Below, piece after piece: positions 15,615 through 26,071 of a stretch of DNA of 57,592 bases. Position numbers and translations under genes: made by a program. The notes under the pieces are model-generated. The model was given only the letters and a program-made list of their open reading frames with translations, ran no database searches and was not told the origin of the DNA. Position 1 is the first letter of the stretch; every line of letters starts with the position of its first letter. Source of the DNA: Nonomuraea longispora (GTDB lineage Bacteria > Actinomycetota > Actinomycetes > Streptosporangiales > Streptosporangiaceae); contig NZ_SMJZ01000022.1 in the NCBI RefSeq assembly GCF_004348345.1, positions 1-57,592 on the forward strand, given 5' to 3'.

Positions 15615-17149
15615 GCGCCCACGGTAAAGCTGCTGATCACCTGCCGCATCAGCTCCTGGTTGCGGCGCCACTGCCCCTCGGTGACCGTCCAGGACAGGAT
15701 GTAGGCGGTGTCGCCGATCGCGACCGCCCTGCGCACCTCGCGGTAGCGCACGCCCGGCCTGACCCAGCGGGCGTCGCCCGCCTCGCCGGCCGTCCAGGAG
15801 AACTCCCACTCCAGGGCCTTGACGCCCTGGTGGGTGACCCGCCTGAGCCCGCGGTCGACGACGTCGACCGCGTTCTGCTTGAACGTCTCCTCGGAGTCGC
15901 GGATGATCTGGTGCGGGTCCAGCTCGGCGTAGACCGCCTCCACCCCGAGGTGCGCGCGGCTGTCCCTGCGGGTCCATTCGGTGTACGCCTCGGCGAGCGC
16001 GCCCCGCCAGCCCGCCGGCCGCATGATCGACCAGCCGTCCCGCGACTTCCACGCCCGCACGATCGGGACGGCTCTGCTCACGCTCGGCGTGGGCGTGGGC
16101 GTCGGCGAGGGGGTCGGCGTCGCCGTGGGGACCGGTGTGAGCGGGCTGCCGGCCGCGGCCGGGCGCGTGGTGGTGCGCGGCGTGCCCTCCGCGGGGGCGG
16201 CGAGCTCAAGGTAGGCGACCGTGCCGCCCGCGATCACCAGCACCGCCGCGGCGCCGGCCGCGAGCAGCGCCCGGCCGCGGCGCCTGCGCGGCTTCCTGTC
16301 GTCGAGGAGGTGGTCGTCCTCCGACGGCCGCGCCGCCATGATGGCGTCGAACAGCCGGTCGGCCTCCTCGGCGTCGATCCGGTCCTCGGGCTCCTTCTGC
16401 AGCAGGCCGCGCAGCACCTCGTGCAGGGCGGGCGGGATCCTGCGGTAGTCGGGCTCCTCGTTGAGCAGCGCGTTGAGTGTCGCCATGGGGTCGCCGCGCT
16501 CGAACGGCGAGCGCCCGACCATGCAGGCGTACAGCGTGGCTCCCAGCGACCACAGGTCGGAGGCGGGCCCGGCGTCGGCGGCACGGACCCGTTCCGGCGC
16601 GAGAAAGCTCGGCGAGCCGGTGACCATGCCGGTCTGGGTGAGCGACGCGTCGCCCTCGGCGGTGGCGATGCCGAAGTCGGTGAGCACGGCCCGGCCGTCG
16701 TCGGCCAGCAGGATGTTGCTGGGCTTGACGTCCCGGTGCAGGATTCCGGCCTCGTGCGCCGCCTTCAGCGCCGACAGCACCTGACGGCCCACGCTCGCCG
16801 CCTCACGCACGGGCAGGGCGCCGGTGGTGAGCACGACCTCCTCGAGCGACGGGTGGCGTACCAGCTCCATCACGATCCACGGCCTGCCGCCGTCCTCGGC
16901 CACGTCGTAGATCGCGACCACGGACGGGTGGTTGAGCTGGGCCGCGGTGCGCGCCTCGCGGGCCGTACGCAGGAGTTGCCGCTCCTGGTCGGCGGGCGAG
17001 AAGCCCTCGGGCAGCAGCAATTCCTTGATGGCCACCTGCCGATTGAGCAAGGTGTCGCGGCCTTCCCAGACCACGCCCATCCCCCCGCGGCCCAGTTCGC
17101 GCAGCAACTGGTAGCGCCCTGCGATGAGGTGGTTGCTCTCCGAAACCAT
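15611..17149 (-). CDS. Membrane Ser/Thr protein kinase with Pro/Thr linker and external domain
   Basis: The 512-residue protein has an Hanks-type kinase domain at residues 13-270: glycine loop LGRGGMGVVWEG, ATP-binding Lys42 in VAIKELLL, catalytic loop HRDVKPSNILL (Asp140), DFG at 158-160 and an APE motif in LAPERV. A basic stop-transfer stretch precedes one membrane helix at about 290-312. Then come a Thr/Pro-rich linker (PTATPTPSPTPTPTP) and an extracytoplasmic domain of about 130 residues with no PASTA repeats. It resembles the receptor-like kinases of actinomycetes that sense envelope or small-molecule signals; the ligand is unknown. Its stop overlaps the dehydrogenase start, so that enzyme may be a partner or target. 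Confidence 0.92.
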   Translation of the reverse strand: MVSESNHLIAGRYQLLRELGRGGMGVVWEGRDTLLNRQVAIKELLLPEGFSPADQERQLLRTAREARTAAQLNHPSVVAIYDVAEDGGRPWIVMELVRHPSLEEVVLTTGALPVREAASVGRQVLSALKAAHEAGILHRDVKPSNILLADDGRAVLTDFGIATAEGDASLTQTGMVTGSPSFLAPERVRAADAGPASDLWSLGATLYACMVGRSPFERGDPMATLNALLNEEPDYRRIPPALHEVLRGLLQKEPEDRIDAEEADRLFDAIMAARPSEDDHLLDDRKPRRRRGRALLAAGAAAVLVIAGGTVAYLELAAPAEGTPRTTTRPAAAGSPLTPVPTATPTPSPTPTPTPSVSRAVPIVRAWKSRDGWSIMRPAGWRGALAEAYTEWTRRDSRAHLGVEAVYAELDPHQIIRDSEETFKQNAVDVVDRGLRRVTHQGVKALEWEFSWTAGEAGDARWVRPGVRYREVRRAVAIGDTAYILSWTVTEGQWRRNQELMRQVISSFTVGA

Positions 17150-17299
17150 TTCCTACCCCTGTAGCGGCGCAGCGTCGCCACGGGACGACCGCTGGACGCG
17201 GCAGTCCGTGGAGGCGCGAACGCCTTCTGCAGACAACCACCGGACGCGGTTGCCTGTAGACCATCCGAACAGTGGGCAAGTTTCCCATACCTCCCCCAT

Positions 17300-17320
17300 C
17301 TTCGCGGGACGGTCGCGAAG
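17300..17320. promoter_or_regulatory. Inverted repeat before the racemase gene
   Basis: CTTCGCG and CGCGAAG (7-bp perfect arms, 7-nt centre) lie in the 252-bp divergent region between the kinase and the racemase, about 82 bp before the racemase start. It could be an operator or the base of a small hairpin. Nothing else stands out in this gap. Confidence 0.3.
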
Positions 17321-17401
17321 GTCGCAGGGCTTGGACGGGCGGCTTGCCACGGGCGACCGAAGGTTGTTCTACTGGAGCTGGTTCACACCGAGGAGACCTA
17401 C

Positions 17402-18523
17402 ATGCCTGATGATCGCCGTGGCCCGCTGGCCGGAGTGCGCGTGCTGGAACTCGCCGGACTCGCTCCAGGGCCGTTCGCCGGGATGATGCTAGCCGATCAC
17501 GGCGCTGAAGTCCTGCGTGTGGACCGTGTCAAGGCGGTTTCCGACCGGCCGCGCGCCGACGTCATGGACCGCGGCAAGCGCACCATCGGGCTCGATCTTA
17601 AGGCTCCCGAGGGCGTGTCGGCGTTCAAGGAACTGGCGCGGCACGCCGACGTGGTGATCGAGGTGTTCCGGCCAGGGGTGGCCGAGCGGCTCGGCATCGG
17701 GCCGGACGACCTGCACGCCGTGAACGAACGGCTGGTCTACGGCCGCATGACCGGCTGGGGGCAGGACGGGCCGCTCGCCTCCACGGCCGGGCACGACATC
17801 GACTACGTCGCCATCTCCGGCGTCCTGTCGATGCTGGGCCGCGAAGGGGACAAACCGACGCCGCCGATCAACATTCTCGGCGACTTCGCCGGCGGCGGGC
17901 TCATGCTCGCGTACGGCGTGCTGCTGGCCCTGTTCGAACGCGAGCGCACCGGCAGGGGCAGGGTGATCGACGCGGCAATGACCGACGGCGCGGCCGTCCT
18001 GTTCTCCATGTTCTACCAGGCCGTGCAGAGCGGCCACTGGGGTCCGCGCGGCACCAACCTCCTGGACACCGGCGCCCCGCAGTACGACACCTACGAGACG
18101 GCCGACGGCGAGTACGTCGCCGTCGGGTCGCTGGAACCGCAGTTCTGGGAGGCGATGGTCACCCTCATGGGCCTGACCGGCCTGCCCGACAGAAACGACC
18201 GGTCGCAGTGGCCGGCGCTGAAGGAGCGCCTCGCGGCGGAGTTCAGGAAGCGGACGCGGGCCGAGTGGGAGGCGCTCTTCGAGGGCTCGGACGCGTGCGT
18301 CTCCCCCGTGTTGTCCATGGCCGAGGCGTCGGCGCACCCGCACAACGTCGCCAGGGGCTCGTTCGTCCAGGTCGGCGGCGTCACCCATCCCATGCCCGCG
18401 CCCCGCCTGCTGGGCGTGCCCGCCCAGGACCTGTCGCCCGCCACCCGCCAGGCCGACCTGTCCGGCTGGGGTCTGCCGCAGGAGGAGGCGGACAAGCTGC
18501 GCGCGCAGGGAGTGCTCGCCTAG
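17402..18523 (+). CDS. mcr: Alpha-methylacyl-CoA racemase / class III CoA-transferase family
   Basis: The 373-residue protein belongs to the CaiB/BaiF family. GHDIDYVAISGVLS carries the His, and NILGDFAGGGLML the Asp, of the racemase active site as known from Mycobacterium MCR. AQ-type CoA-transferase features are not apparent, so racemase is favoured. It would epimerise (2R)- to (2S)-methylacyl-CoA before beta-oxidation of methyl-branched or sterol side chains, which fits the P450/GMC/FadD enzymes at 1-9 kb. GAGGAG upstream of the ATG supports the start. Its TAG stop shares the CTAG tetranucleotide with the stop of the converging monooxygenase gene. Confidence 0.87.
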   Translation: MPDDRRGPLAGVRVLELAGLAPGPFAGMMLADHGAEVLRVDRVKAVSDRPRADVMDRGKRTIGLDLKAPEGVSAFKELARHADVVIEVFRPGVAERLGIGPDDLHAVNERLVYGRMTGWGQDGPLASTAGHDIDYVAISGVLSMLGREGDKPTPPINILGDFAGGGLMLAYGVLLALFERERTGRGRVIDAAMTDGAAVLFSMFYQAVQSGHWGPRGTNLLDTGAPQYDTYETADGEYVAVGSLEPQFWEAMVTLMGLTGLPDRNDRSQWPALKERLAAEFRKRTRAEWEALFEGSDACVSPVLSMAEASAHPHNVARGSFVQVGGVTHPMPAPRLLGVPAQDLSPATRQADLSGWGLPQEEADKLRAQGVLA

Positions 18524-19731
18524 GGCACCCTGGCCGCGGTGTAGTCCTTCAGCGTGATCGAGTCGTGCAGGCGCACGCCCTTGGCGCCGGCCTTGCTCAC
18601 CGCCCTGGTCACGGCCGCAGGCAGGTGGTTGACCAGCCGCGCGCCCTGGGCCAGCGCCCACAGCTGGAACCGGCTGCCGGGCACCAGGTTCCTGGCCGCG
18701 GTGACCGCGAAGGACCGGCTGCGGCGTACGTAAGCGCCGATCTCCGCCTCGTAGGCGGGGAAGGCCCGCGTGTGGTCGCCGCCGTGAGCGGCCAGCTCGC
18801 CCGCCAGGATGTACGCCCCCACGACCGCCAGGCTCGTGCTGCCGCCGACGGCCGGTCCCGGGCAGTAGCCGGCGTCGCCGACCAGCGTCACCCTGCCGCG
18901 TGACCAGGTGTCCAGGCGGAGCTGGGTGATCGAGTCGAAGTAGAAGGCCTCCGTACGGTCCAGTTCCTTCAGCAGCCGCGGCACCTCCCAGCCCGCGTCG
19001 GCGAAGTGCGCACGCAGCCATTCCTTCTGGCGGGCGACATCCCTGTGGTGGCAGTCGAGCGGCCGCGGCGTCCTGAACAGGAACAGCGCCCGCGCGTCGG
19101 CCAGGTGCGCCGCGCCATAGAGCGCGGCCATCCTGCCGACTCCCACCAGGCCCTCCATCCGGCCGTCGAGCCCCAGGTGGTCGGGCACCGAGGCGACCGC
19201 CAGGTAGGCGCCGATCCACTCGGTGAAGCGCGACTCGGGGCCGAAGACCAGGCGGCGCACGTTGGAGTGCAGGCCGTCGGCGCCGATCACCAGGTCGTAC
19301 GCGCCCGTCCTGCCACTGTCGAAGACCACCTCACCGCCGTCGGAGATGGAGGCGATGGAGTCACCGAAGACGTAGCCGACGTCGTGGCGGGTGGCGTCGT
19401 AGAAGATCTCGCTCAGGTCGTCGCGCATGATCTCGATGTGCCGGTCGGAGACCGCGGAGAAGACGCGGCGCGCATCCACGTTCACGGGGCGGGCGTGCCC
19501 CTCCCTGTACATCGTGAGCAGGTCCGTGCCGGTTCTCCCGGCCTGGACCTGCTCCAGCACCCCCATCTGCTCGACGATGTCCATCGCGGGCCGGAACAGG
19601 TCGACGGCGTGGCCGCCCGCTTTGCGCAGGGCGGGAGCACGTTCCACGACCGTGACCTCGAAGCCGTACCTGGCGAGCCAGTACGCCAGCGCCGGGCCCG
19701 CCACACTCGCGCCCGAGATGAGGACTCGCAC
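18520..19731 (-). CDS. FAD-dependent monooxygenase (UbiH/TetX-like, group A)
   Basis: This 403-residue flavin hydroxylase has the N-terminal dinucleotide motif GASVAGPALA (a GxSxAG variant), DLVIGADGLHSNVRR as the DG motif, and GDAGYCPGPAVGGSTSLAVVGAYIL as the FAD-ribityl motif. Members hydroxylate aromatic or polyketide substrates or inactivate antibiotics such as tetracyclines; which applies is unknown. The GTG at 19731 has AAGGAGAG upstream. It is divergent from a TetR gene, and two repressor-type repeats lie between the starts, one immediately upstream of its ribosome site. Expression is therefore probably induced by the TetR ligand, often the enzyme's substrate. Confidence 0.88.
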   Translation of the reverse strand: MRVLISGASVAGPALAYWLARYGFEVTVVERAPALRKAGGHAVDLFRPAMDIVEQMGVLEQVQAGRTGTDLLTMYREGHARPVNVDARRVFSAVSDRHIEIMRDDLSEIFYDATRHDVGYVFGDSIASISDGGEVVFDSGRTGAYDLVIGADGLHSNVRRLVFGPESRFTEWIGAYLAVASVPDHLGLDGRMEGLVGVGRMAALYGAAHLADARALFLFRTPRPLDCHHRDVARQKEWLRAHFADAGWEVPRLLKELDRTEAFYFDSITQLRLDTWSRGRVTLVGDAGYCPGPAVGGSTSLAVVGAYILAGELAAHGGDHTRAFPAYEAEIGAYVRRSRSFAVTAARNLVPGSRFQLWALAQGARLVNHLPAAVTRAVSKAGAKGVRLHDSITLKDYTAARVP

Positions 19732-19740
19732 CGCACTCTC

Positions 19741-19799
19741 CTTACTTAACGGATGGTAAGCGCGAGGCTAGCACAAGTCCTTACTTAACGGAAGGTAAG
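19741..19799. promoter_or_regulatory. Two TetR operators in a divergent promoter
   Basis: CTTACTTAACGGATGGTAAG (19741-19760) and CTTACTTAACGGAAGGTAAG (19780-19799) differ at one position and start 39 bp apart. Each has 5-bp inverted arms CTTAC/GTAAG; identity continues one base-pair group further (CG) on the right. One copy abuts the monooxygenase ribosome site and the other ends 16 bp before the TetR start, so one regulator could repress both genes. Confidence 0.75.
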
Positions 19800-19815
19800 C
19801 GATAGTCTTGAGCCC

Positions 19816-20334
19816 ATGTCCAGTGACACCAAGGCCCGCATCCAGGCGGTCGCCCGCGAACTGTTCGTCGAGCAGGGCGTGCGCAACACCAGCCTGCGCC
19901 AGATCTCCGACCGGCTGGGCATCACCAAACCCGCGCTCTACTACCACTTCGCCTCACGTGACGACCTCGTGCGCAGCATCGTCCAGCCGATGATCGACGA
20001 CCACGACAGGTTCGTCACCACGCGGGCACCCGGCGACCCGCGCGAGCTCCTGGAGGACTATTTCGAGCTGATCTGGCGGCACCGGCAGGTGCTCGTCATG
20101 GTGATCAGAGAACTGGCCACGCTCGGCCAGCTCGAACTGGCCGAGCACATGTTCGAATGGCGGCGCCGGTTGGTCGTCCTACTGCTCGGCCCGGACCTCA
20201 CGCGGGAGCAGCACATCAGGGCCACGGTGGCTCTCGGCGGGATAGCCGACTGCGCGGTCGAATACGCCGACCTGCCGATCGAGGAGGTCAAGCCGACGGC
20301 CGTCCAGGCGGCGGCCGACGCGCTCGGCCTCTGA
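19816..20334 (+). CDS. TetR-family repressor of the divergent monooxygenase
   Basis: The 172-residue protein has an N-terminal helix-turn-helix at about residues 8-52 (VRNTSLRQISDRLGITKPALYYHFAS), the standard TetR DNA-binding layout. A ligand-binding C-terminal helical domain of about 120 residues follows, shorter than the usual 190-210 total. It is divergent from the flavin monooxygenase and separated by two matching operators, the classical TetR autoregulation layout. The ligand is unknown. Confidence 0.88.
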   Translation: MSSDTKARIQAVARELFVEQGVRNTSLRQISDRLGITKPALYYHFASRDDLVRSIVQPMIDDHDRFVTTRAPGDPRELLEDYFELIWRHRQVLVMVIRELATLGQLELAEHMFEWRRRLVVLLLGPDLTREQHIRATVALGGIADCAVEYADLPIEEVKPTAVQAAADALGL

Positions 20335-20369
20335 GCACCGTGTGAGCACCGTGACCGCCGCCGGGGCCG

Positions 20370-22360
<1,991 letters not shown>

Positions 22361-22481
22361 CCGCCGCGGCCTGTCGTGGCGGGGCCGGAGCGGCTGCTGC
22401 CGCACGCTCCCGTGCGCAGCACATCGAACCACGAGGCCATAGAGTCGTCGGGTCAGTTCTCATCGTCAACTGGAGCACTTC

Positions 22482-22856
22482 GTGGCACTCGAGAAGCCCG
22501 AGATCGACTTCCCCGGGGGCAACCCGCCCGCCGACCTGGAGATCGTCGACCTGACCGTCGGCGACGGCGAGGAGGCCAAGCCCGGCCACAACGTACGCGT
22601 CCACTACGTGGGAGTCGCGTTCTCGACCGGGGAGGAGTTCGACGCGTCGTGGAACCGCGGCGAGGCGTTCGAGTTCCCCCTGGGCGGCGGGAGGGTCATC
22701 GCCGGCTGGGACCAGGGCGTCGCGGGCATGAAGGTCGGCGGCCGGCGCAAGCTGGTCATCCCGCCGCACCTCGGCTACGGCAGCCGCGGCGCGGGCGCCC
22801 GCATCAAGCCCAACGAGACGCTCATCTTCGTCGTCGACCTGCTCGGCGTCGGCTAG
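22482..22856 (+). CDS. FKBP-type peptidyl-prolyl cis-trans isomerase
   Basis: This 124-residue single-domain FKBP contains VRVHYVGVAFSTGEEFDASW, FPLGGGRVIAGWDQGVAGMKVGG and IPPHLGYGSRGAG, with the conserved aromatic pocket (Tyr, Phe, Trp, Tyr) intact. There is no signal peptide, so it is cytoplasmic; it catalyses prolyl isomerisation in folding. The start is GTG at 22482. It lies downstream of guaB1 by 121 bp on the same strand and probably has its own promoter. Confidence 0.92.
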   Translation: MALEKPEIDFPGGNPPADLEIVDLTVGDGEEAKPGHNVRVHYVGVAFSTGEEFDASWNRGEAFEFPLGGGRVIAGWDQGVAGMKVGGRRKLVIPPHLGYGSRGAGARIKPNETLIFVVDLLGVG

Positions 22857-23177
22857 CGTTCTCCTCCTTCCGGGACGCCTTCCCTGGCCACCCGGCCGGC
22901 AGCCGGTCCCGAAGGCCGCCCTTCCAGCCTCGGAACACCCTTCGGGCCCGGCACGGGCACGCCGCCTCCGGCCGCGCGAGAGCGGGCGCCGGCACCGCTG
23001 CACGAGCCGCCTTCCGGATCGGACACAGGCCCCGCCGCAGGCCCGATGCGGGCACGGCTCGCGACGCACAGCGTGCTCGCGTGCTCGCACTCCCCGGGTG
23101 CGTGCAGCGGGTGAATCACAGAGAATCCTTGCGACCCGGTGGACGGAAATGTCGCCCGCGTGAGGCACCATAGGCGT
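22857..23177. other. Intergenic region before ligB
   Basis: This is 321 bp with no convincing gene on either strand. Open frames here have no family resemblance or ribosome site. I see no long inverted repeat. The ligB promoter should be in the last 100 bp, but no clear -35/-10 pair stands out. Confidence 0.5.
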
Positions 23178-24701
23178 GTGCTTCTGATCGACGTGGTCCG
23201 GGTGTCCGAGGCGGTGACGCGCACGTCCTCCCGGCTGGGCAAGATCGGTCATCTGGCGGAGCTGCTGGGCCGGGTCGGTCCCGGCGAGGCGCAGATCGCG
23301 ATCTCCTATCTCTCGGGCGAGCTGCCCCAGCGGCAGGTTGGCGTCGGCTGGCGCACGCTGGAGGATCTCCCCCAGCCCAAACTGGCCGCCACCGCCACGC
23401 TGACCGCCGTCGACGCGTTGCTGAGCAGGATCAAGGCGGTGTCCGGGCAGGGGTCGCAGGCTGCGCGCAGGACGCTGGTGGCCGAGCTGTTCGCGGGGCT
23501 GACCAGCCAGGAGCAGCAGTTCATGAGCCGGCTGCTCCACGGGGAGCTGCGGCAGGGCGCACTCGACGGCGTGATGATCGAGGCGGTGGCCAAGGCGTCG
23601 GGCGCCCCGGCGAGCGACGTCCGCCGCGCGCTCACGCTGCGCGGCTCGCTCCCGGCCGTCGGAGCCGCCGCGCTGGCCGGCGGAGTGGCGGCGCTGCACA
23701 CGTTCCGGCTGGAGGTCGGGCGGGCGGTCTCGCCCATGCTGGCGGGCAGCGCGCCCAACGTGGCGGCCGCCCTGGAGAAGGCGGGCACGCCCGCGGCCCT
23801 GGAGTGGAAGCTCGACGGGGTTCGTGTCCAGGCGCACCGGGCGGGTCCGGAGGTCAAGGTCTTCACCCGCACTCTCGACGACATCACGCCGCAGGTTCCC
23901 GAGTTGGTCGAGGCCGTGCTGGAGATGCCCGCGGACGATCTGGTGCTCGACGGCGAGGTGATCGCCCTGCGTCCCGACGGGCGGCCGCACGCGTTCCAGG
24001 TGACGGCGAGCCGGGTGTCCAGCAAGACCGACGTCTCCCGGCTGCGTGAGCGCACGCCGCTCAGCGTGTTCTTCTTCGACGCGCTGCGGGCCGACGGCGC
24101 CGACCTGCTCGACCAGCCGTACGCACAGCGCCAGGAGACGCTGACCCGCCTGGTCCCGCAGGGTCTGCTGACCCCGCGGCTGGTCACCGGCGAGGTGGTG
24201 GAGGCCGAGCAGTTCTTCACCGACGTGGTGAAGGCCGGCCACGAAGGGCTGGTGGTCAAGTCCCTGGCCTCCCCCTACGCGGCGGGCCGCCGTGGCGCCG
24301 GCTGGATCAAGGTCAAGCCGCGTCACACGCTCGACCTGGTCGTGCTGGCCGCCGAATGGGGCCATGGGCGGCGCCAGGGCAAGCTGTCCAATCTCCACCT
24401 CGGGGCCAGAGACCCTGAAGGCGGCTTCGTGATGCTCGGCAAGACGTTCAAGGGCATGACGGACGAGTTGCTGGCCTGGCAGACCGAGCGCTTCCTTGAG
24501 CTCGCCGAGGGCCCCACGGACGGCTGGACGGTCCAGGTGCGTCCGGAGGTTGTCGTGGAGATCGCCTTCGACGGGGTGCAGCGTTCACCCCGCTATCCGG
24601 GCGGCATGGCCCTCCGGTTCGCCCGCGTCCTGCGCTACCGCCCCGACAAGCGGGTCGAGGACGCCGACACGGTGGAGACCGTACGCGCGCTGATGTTGTG
24701 A
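23178..24701 (+). CDS. ligB: ATP-dependent DNA ligase LigB
   Basis: The 507-residue protein matches mycobacterial LigB along its full length. An N-terminal non-catalytic domain ([26 protein letters not shown]) is followed by the nucleotidyltransferase domain with adenylated Lys near residue 211 in EWKLDGVR. Motifs III-V follow ([28 protein letters not shown]), then an OB domain ending [21 protein letters not shown]. It seals nicks using ATP, probably in repair rather than replication, where NAD-dependent LigA serves. The GTG at 23178 is chosen by alignment; the frame reaches back to 23139. Confidence 0.93.
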   Translation: MLLIDVVRVSEAVTRTSSRLGKIGHLAELLGRVGPGEAQIAISYLSGELPQRQVGVGWRTLEDLPQPKLAATATLTAVDALLSRIKAVSGQGSQAARRTLVAELFAGLTSQEQQFMSRLLHGELRQGALDGVMIEAVAKASGAPASDVRRALTLRGSLPAVGAAALAGGVAALHTFRLEVGRAVSPMLAGSAPNVAAALEKAGTPAALEWKLDGVRVQAHRAGPEVKVFTRTLDDITPQVPELVEAVLEMPADDLVLDGEVIALRPDGRPHAFQVTASRVSSKTDVSRLRERTPLSVFFFDALRADGADLLDQPYAQRQETLTRLVPQGLLTPRLVTGEVVEAEQFFTDVVKAGHEGLVVKSLASPYAAGRRGAGWIKVKPRHTLDLVVLAAEWGHGRRQGKLSNLHLGARDPEGGFVMLGKTFKGMTDELLAWQTERFLELAEGPTDGWTVQVRPEVVVEIAFDGVQRSPRYPGGMALRFARVLRYRPDKRVEDADTVETVRALML

Positions 24702-24702
24702 T

Positions 24703-24767
24703 CTGTACAGGTCTGTCCGGGTGGCCTGCACGGGTCTGTCCGGGCGGGTCTGTACGGGTCTGTACAG
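24703..24767 (+). repeat. Short degenerate repeat bounded by CTGTACAG palindromes
   Basis: Immediately after ligB, the octamer palindrome CTGTACAG occurs at 24703-24710 and 24760-24767. Between them GGTCTGT(C/A)CGGG is repeated about four times with spacing of roughly 11-30 bp. It looks like slippage-derived repeats and could form cruciforms. No coding potential. Confidence 0.55.
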
Positions 24768-25161
24768 CCCCGCCGGCGCCCGCTGTCGGAGGAGCCCGGC
24801 GCGGTCGCACCCCTCGGCGCGCGGACCCACACCTGGGGCGCGCGGCCCAGCACGCGCATAGAACCGGCAAGGGGCCCACACCTGCACAGCGCGACCGAGA
24901 ACTTGTGTTGATGCGGTGGACCGGACACCGCGAGCCCCGGCCGGACGCGTGCCGGTCCTCCGGGCGGTCGCCGCACCGGTAGGACGGGCCCGTGAGATGA
25001 GTCACTTAATGTCCCATTAAGTTGCCTTTACTCGCCATTTGTCGCATATGTTCGTCCTCGTCGCGCGGGATCCCCCCGTCTGCCCGCGGACCGGCCGCCG
25101 TACACCCGCACCCCCGCGGCCTGGCCACTGCCTTATCCCCTAAGTAGGACCGTGGTTTACG
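24768..25161. other. Intergenic region before the RlpA-like gene
   Basis: No gene is supported in these 394 bp. The left part is GC-rich. The right part has an AT-richer patch with the perfect inverted repeat CTTAAT-gtccc-ATTAAG (25005-25021), a possible operator about 140 bp before the next gene. I looked for a c-di-AMP (ydaO) riboswitch, which often precedes cell-wall hydrolase genes in actinomycetes, and did not find its consensus blocks. Confidence 0.45.
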
Positions 25162-25941
25162 TTGGGCCAGCACTCTCGCAAGCCGTCGCCGCATGATCGC
25201 AAGCTCTCTCCCGCCAGGCGGTGGGCAGCCGTCGCGGTCGGCGCCGCCGTCGTCTGCGCCGCCTCGACGACCGCCTGGGCCGCATTCGGCAACGACGACT
25301 CCCACCGGCGCGGGTCCGGCGGCGACGGCCAGCCCGTCGCCCCGGACGGAGCCGCCCGCCGGCACAGCTCGCAGCCGGCTCCCGTCTCCCAGCCTCCGGC
25401 GGCTCGCCGGAAGCCGACCACCGGCTCCCGGGGGCCAGGGACGGTGACGGCGACCTCAGGCTCTGACGCGGAGGGAGGGGCCCAGCGCCTGGAGACGGAG
25501 TCCCAGCCGACCGGGCCCCAGAGCCCCAGGGCGACGACCGGGTCCCAAAGTCCCAAGGCGAAGACGGGGCCTCAGAGGTTGGGAGCGAAGATCGAGTCGC
25601 AGGATGCGGCGAAGCCCCGATCGTCCAAGCCGAAGAAGCCCACGTTCCGCGTGGTGTCGTCCGGTAGGTGCGGGGCCTCGTACTATGGCGACCCTCAGAC
25701 CACGGCCAGCGGCGAGCGGTTCGATCCCTCGGCGATGACCGCAGCGCACAAGACCCTCCCGCTGGGCAGCAAGGTACGCGTGACCAACCCGGCGAACGGG
25801 GAGGCGGTCACGGTCCGCATCAACGATCGCGGCCCGTACATCGGGGGTCGCTGCCTTGACTTGTCCAGAGCGGCGTTCGCCGCCATCGGGAACGTCAGCT
25901 CCGGGGTGATGAAGGTGAAGTATCAGGTGCTGGCCCGCTGA
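25162..25941 (+). CDS. Secreted RlpA-like double-psi beta-barrel protein
   Basis: The 259-residue exported protein has a basic N-terminus then a signal segment (RRWAAVAVGAAVVCAASTTAWA, about residues 20-41). A long Ser/Pro/Gln/Lys-rich linker (42-165) contains imperfect repeats such as GPQSPRATTGSQSPKAKTG. The C-terminal DPBB domain (about 170-259) has SYYGDPQTTASGERFD, HKTLPLGSKVRVTNPANG and VRINDRGPY, the RlpA core including the catalytic-type Asp region. RlpA proteins cleave or bind peptidoglycan glycan strands. No upstream stop-free ATG exists, so TTG at 25162 is the likely start; the ribosome site is weak. Confidence 0.82.
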   Translation: MGQHSRKPSPHDRKLSPARRWAAVAVGAAVVCAASTTAWAAFGNDDSHRRGSGGDGQPVAPDGAARRHSSQPAPVSQPPAARRKPTTGSRGPGTVTATSGSDAEGGAQRLETESQPTGPQSPRATTGSQSPKAKTGPQRLGAKIESQDAAKPRSSKPKKPTFRVVSSGRCGASYYGDPQTTASGERFDPSAMTAAHKTLPLGSKVRVTNPANGEAVTVRINDRGPYIGGRCLDLSRAAFAAIGNVSSGVMKVKYQVLAR

Positions 25942-26017
25942 CCCGACCAGTGGCAGCCCGACGAGCCGGCGCGACGCGACAAGCCGGGAAGCCGGGAAGC
26001 ATGGAACGGCAGGGACT

Positions 26018-26061
26018 CCGCGACGCCCCGCTGAGGCCGGGGCCTCGGCGGGGCGTCGCGG
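26018..26061. terminator. Strong bidirectional terminator
   Basis: CCGCGACGCCCCGC (26018-26031) and its exact complement (26048-26061) form a 14-bp stem. The loop itself holds GAGGCC/GGCCTC (26033-26038/26041-26046), so nearly the whole 44 nt pairs. It lies between the converging RlpA-like and DUF1707 genes. Confidence 0.8.
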
Positions 26062-26071
26062 ATAAGTCGTG

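Noticed and set aside
22853..23242. Minus-strand open frame of 129 codons between the FKBP and ligB genes
   Set aside because: No conserved blocks, no ribosome site, and it runs into the ligB start region.
24985..25161. Possible c-di-AMP (ydaO) riboswitch before the RlpA-like gene
   Set aside because: Expected because RlpA/Rpf genes often have it in actinomycetes, but I could not find the conserved sequence blocks or a matching fold.
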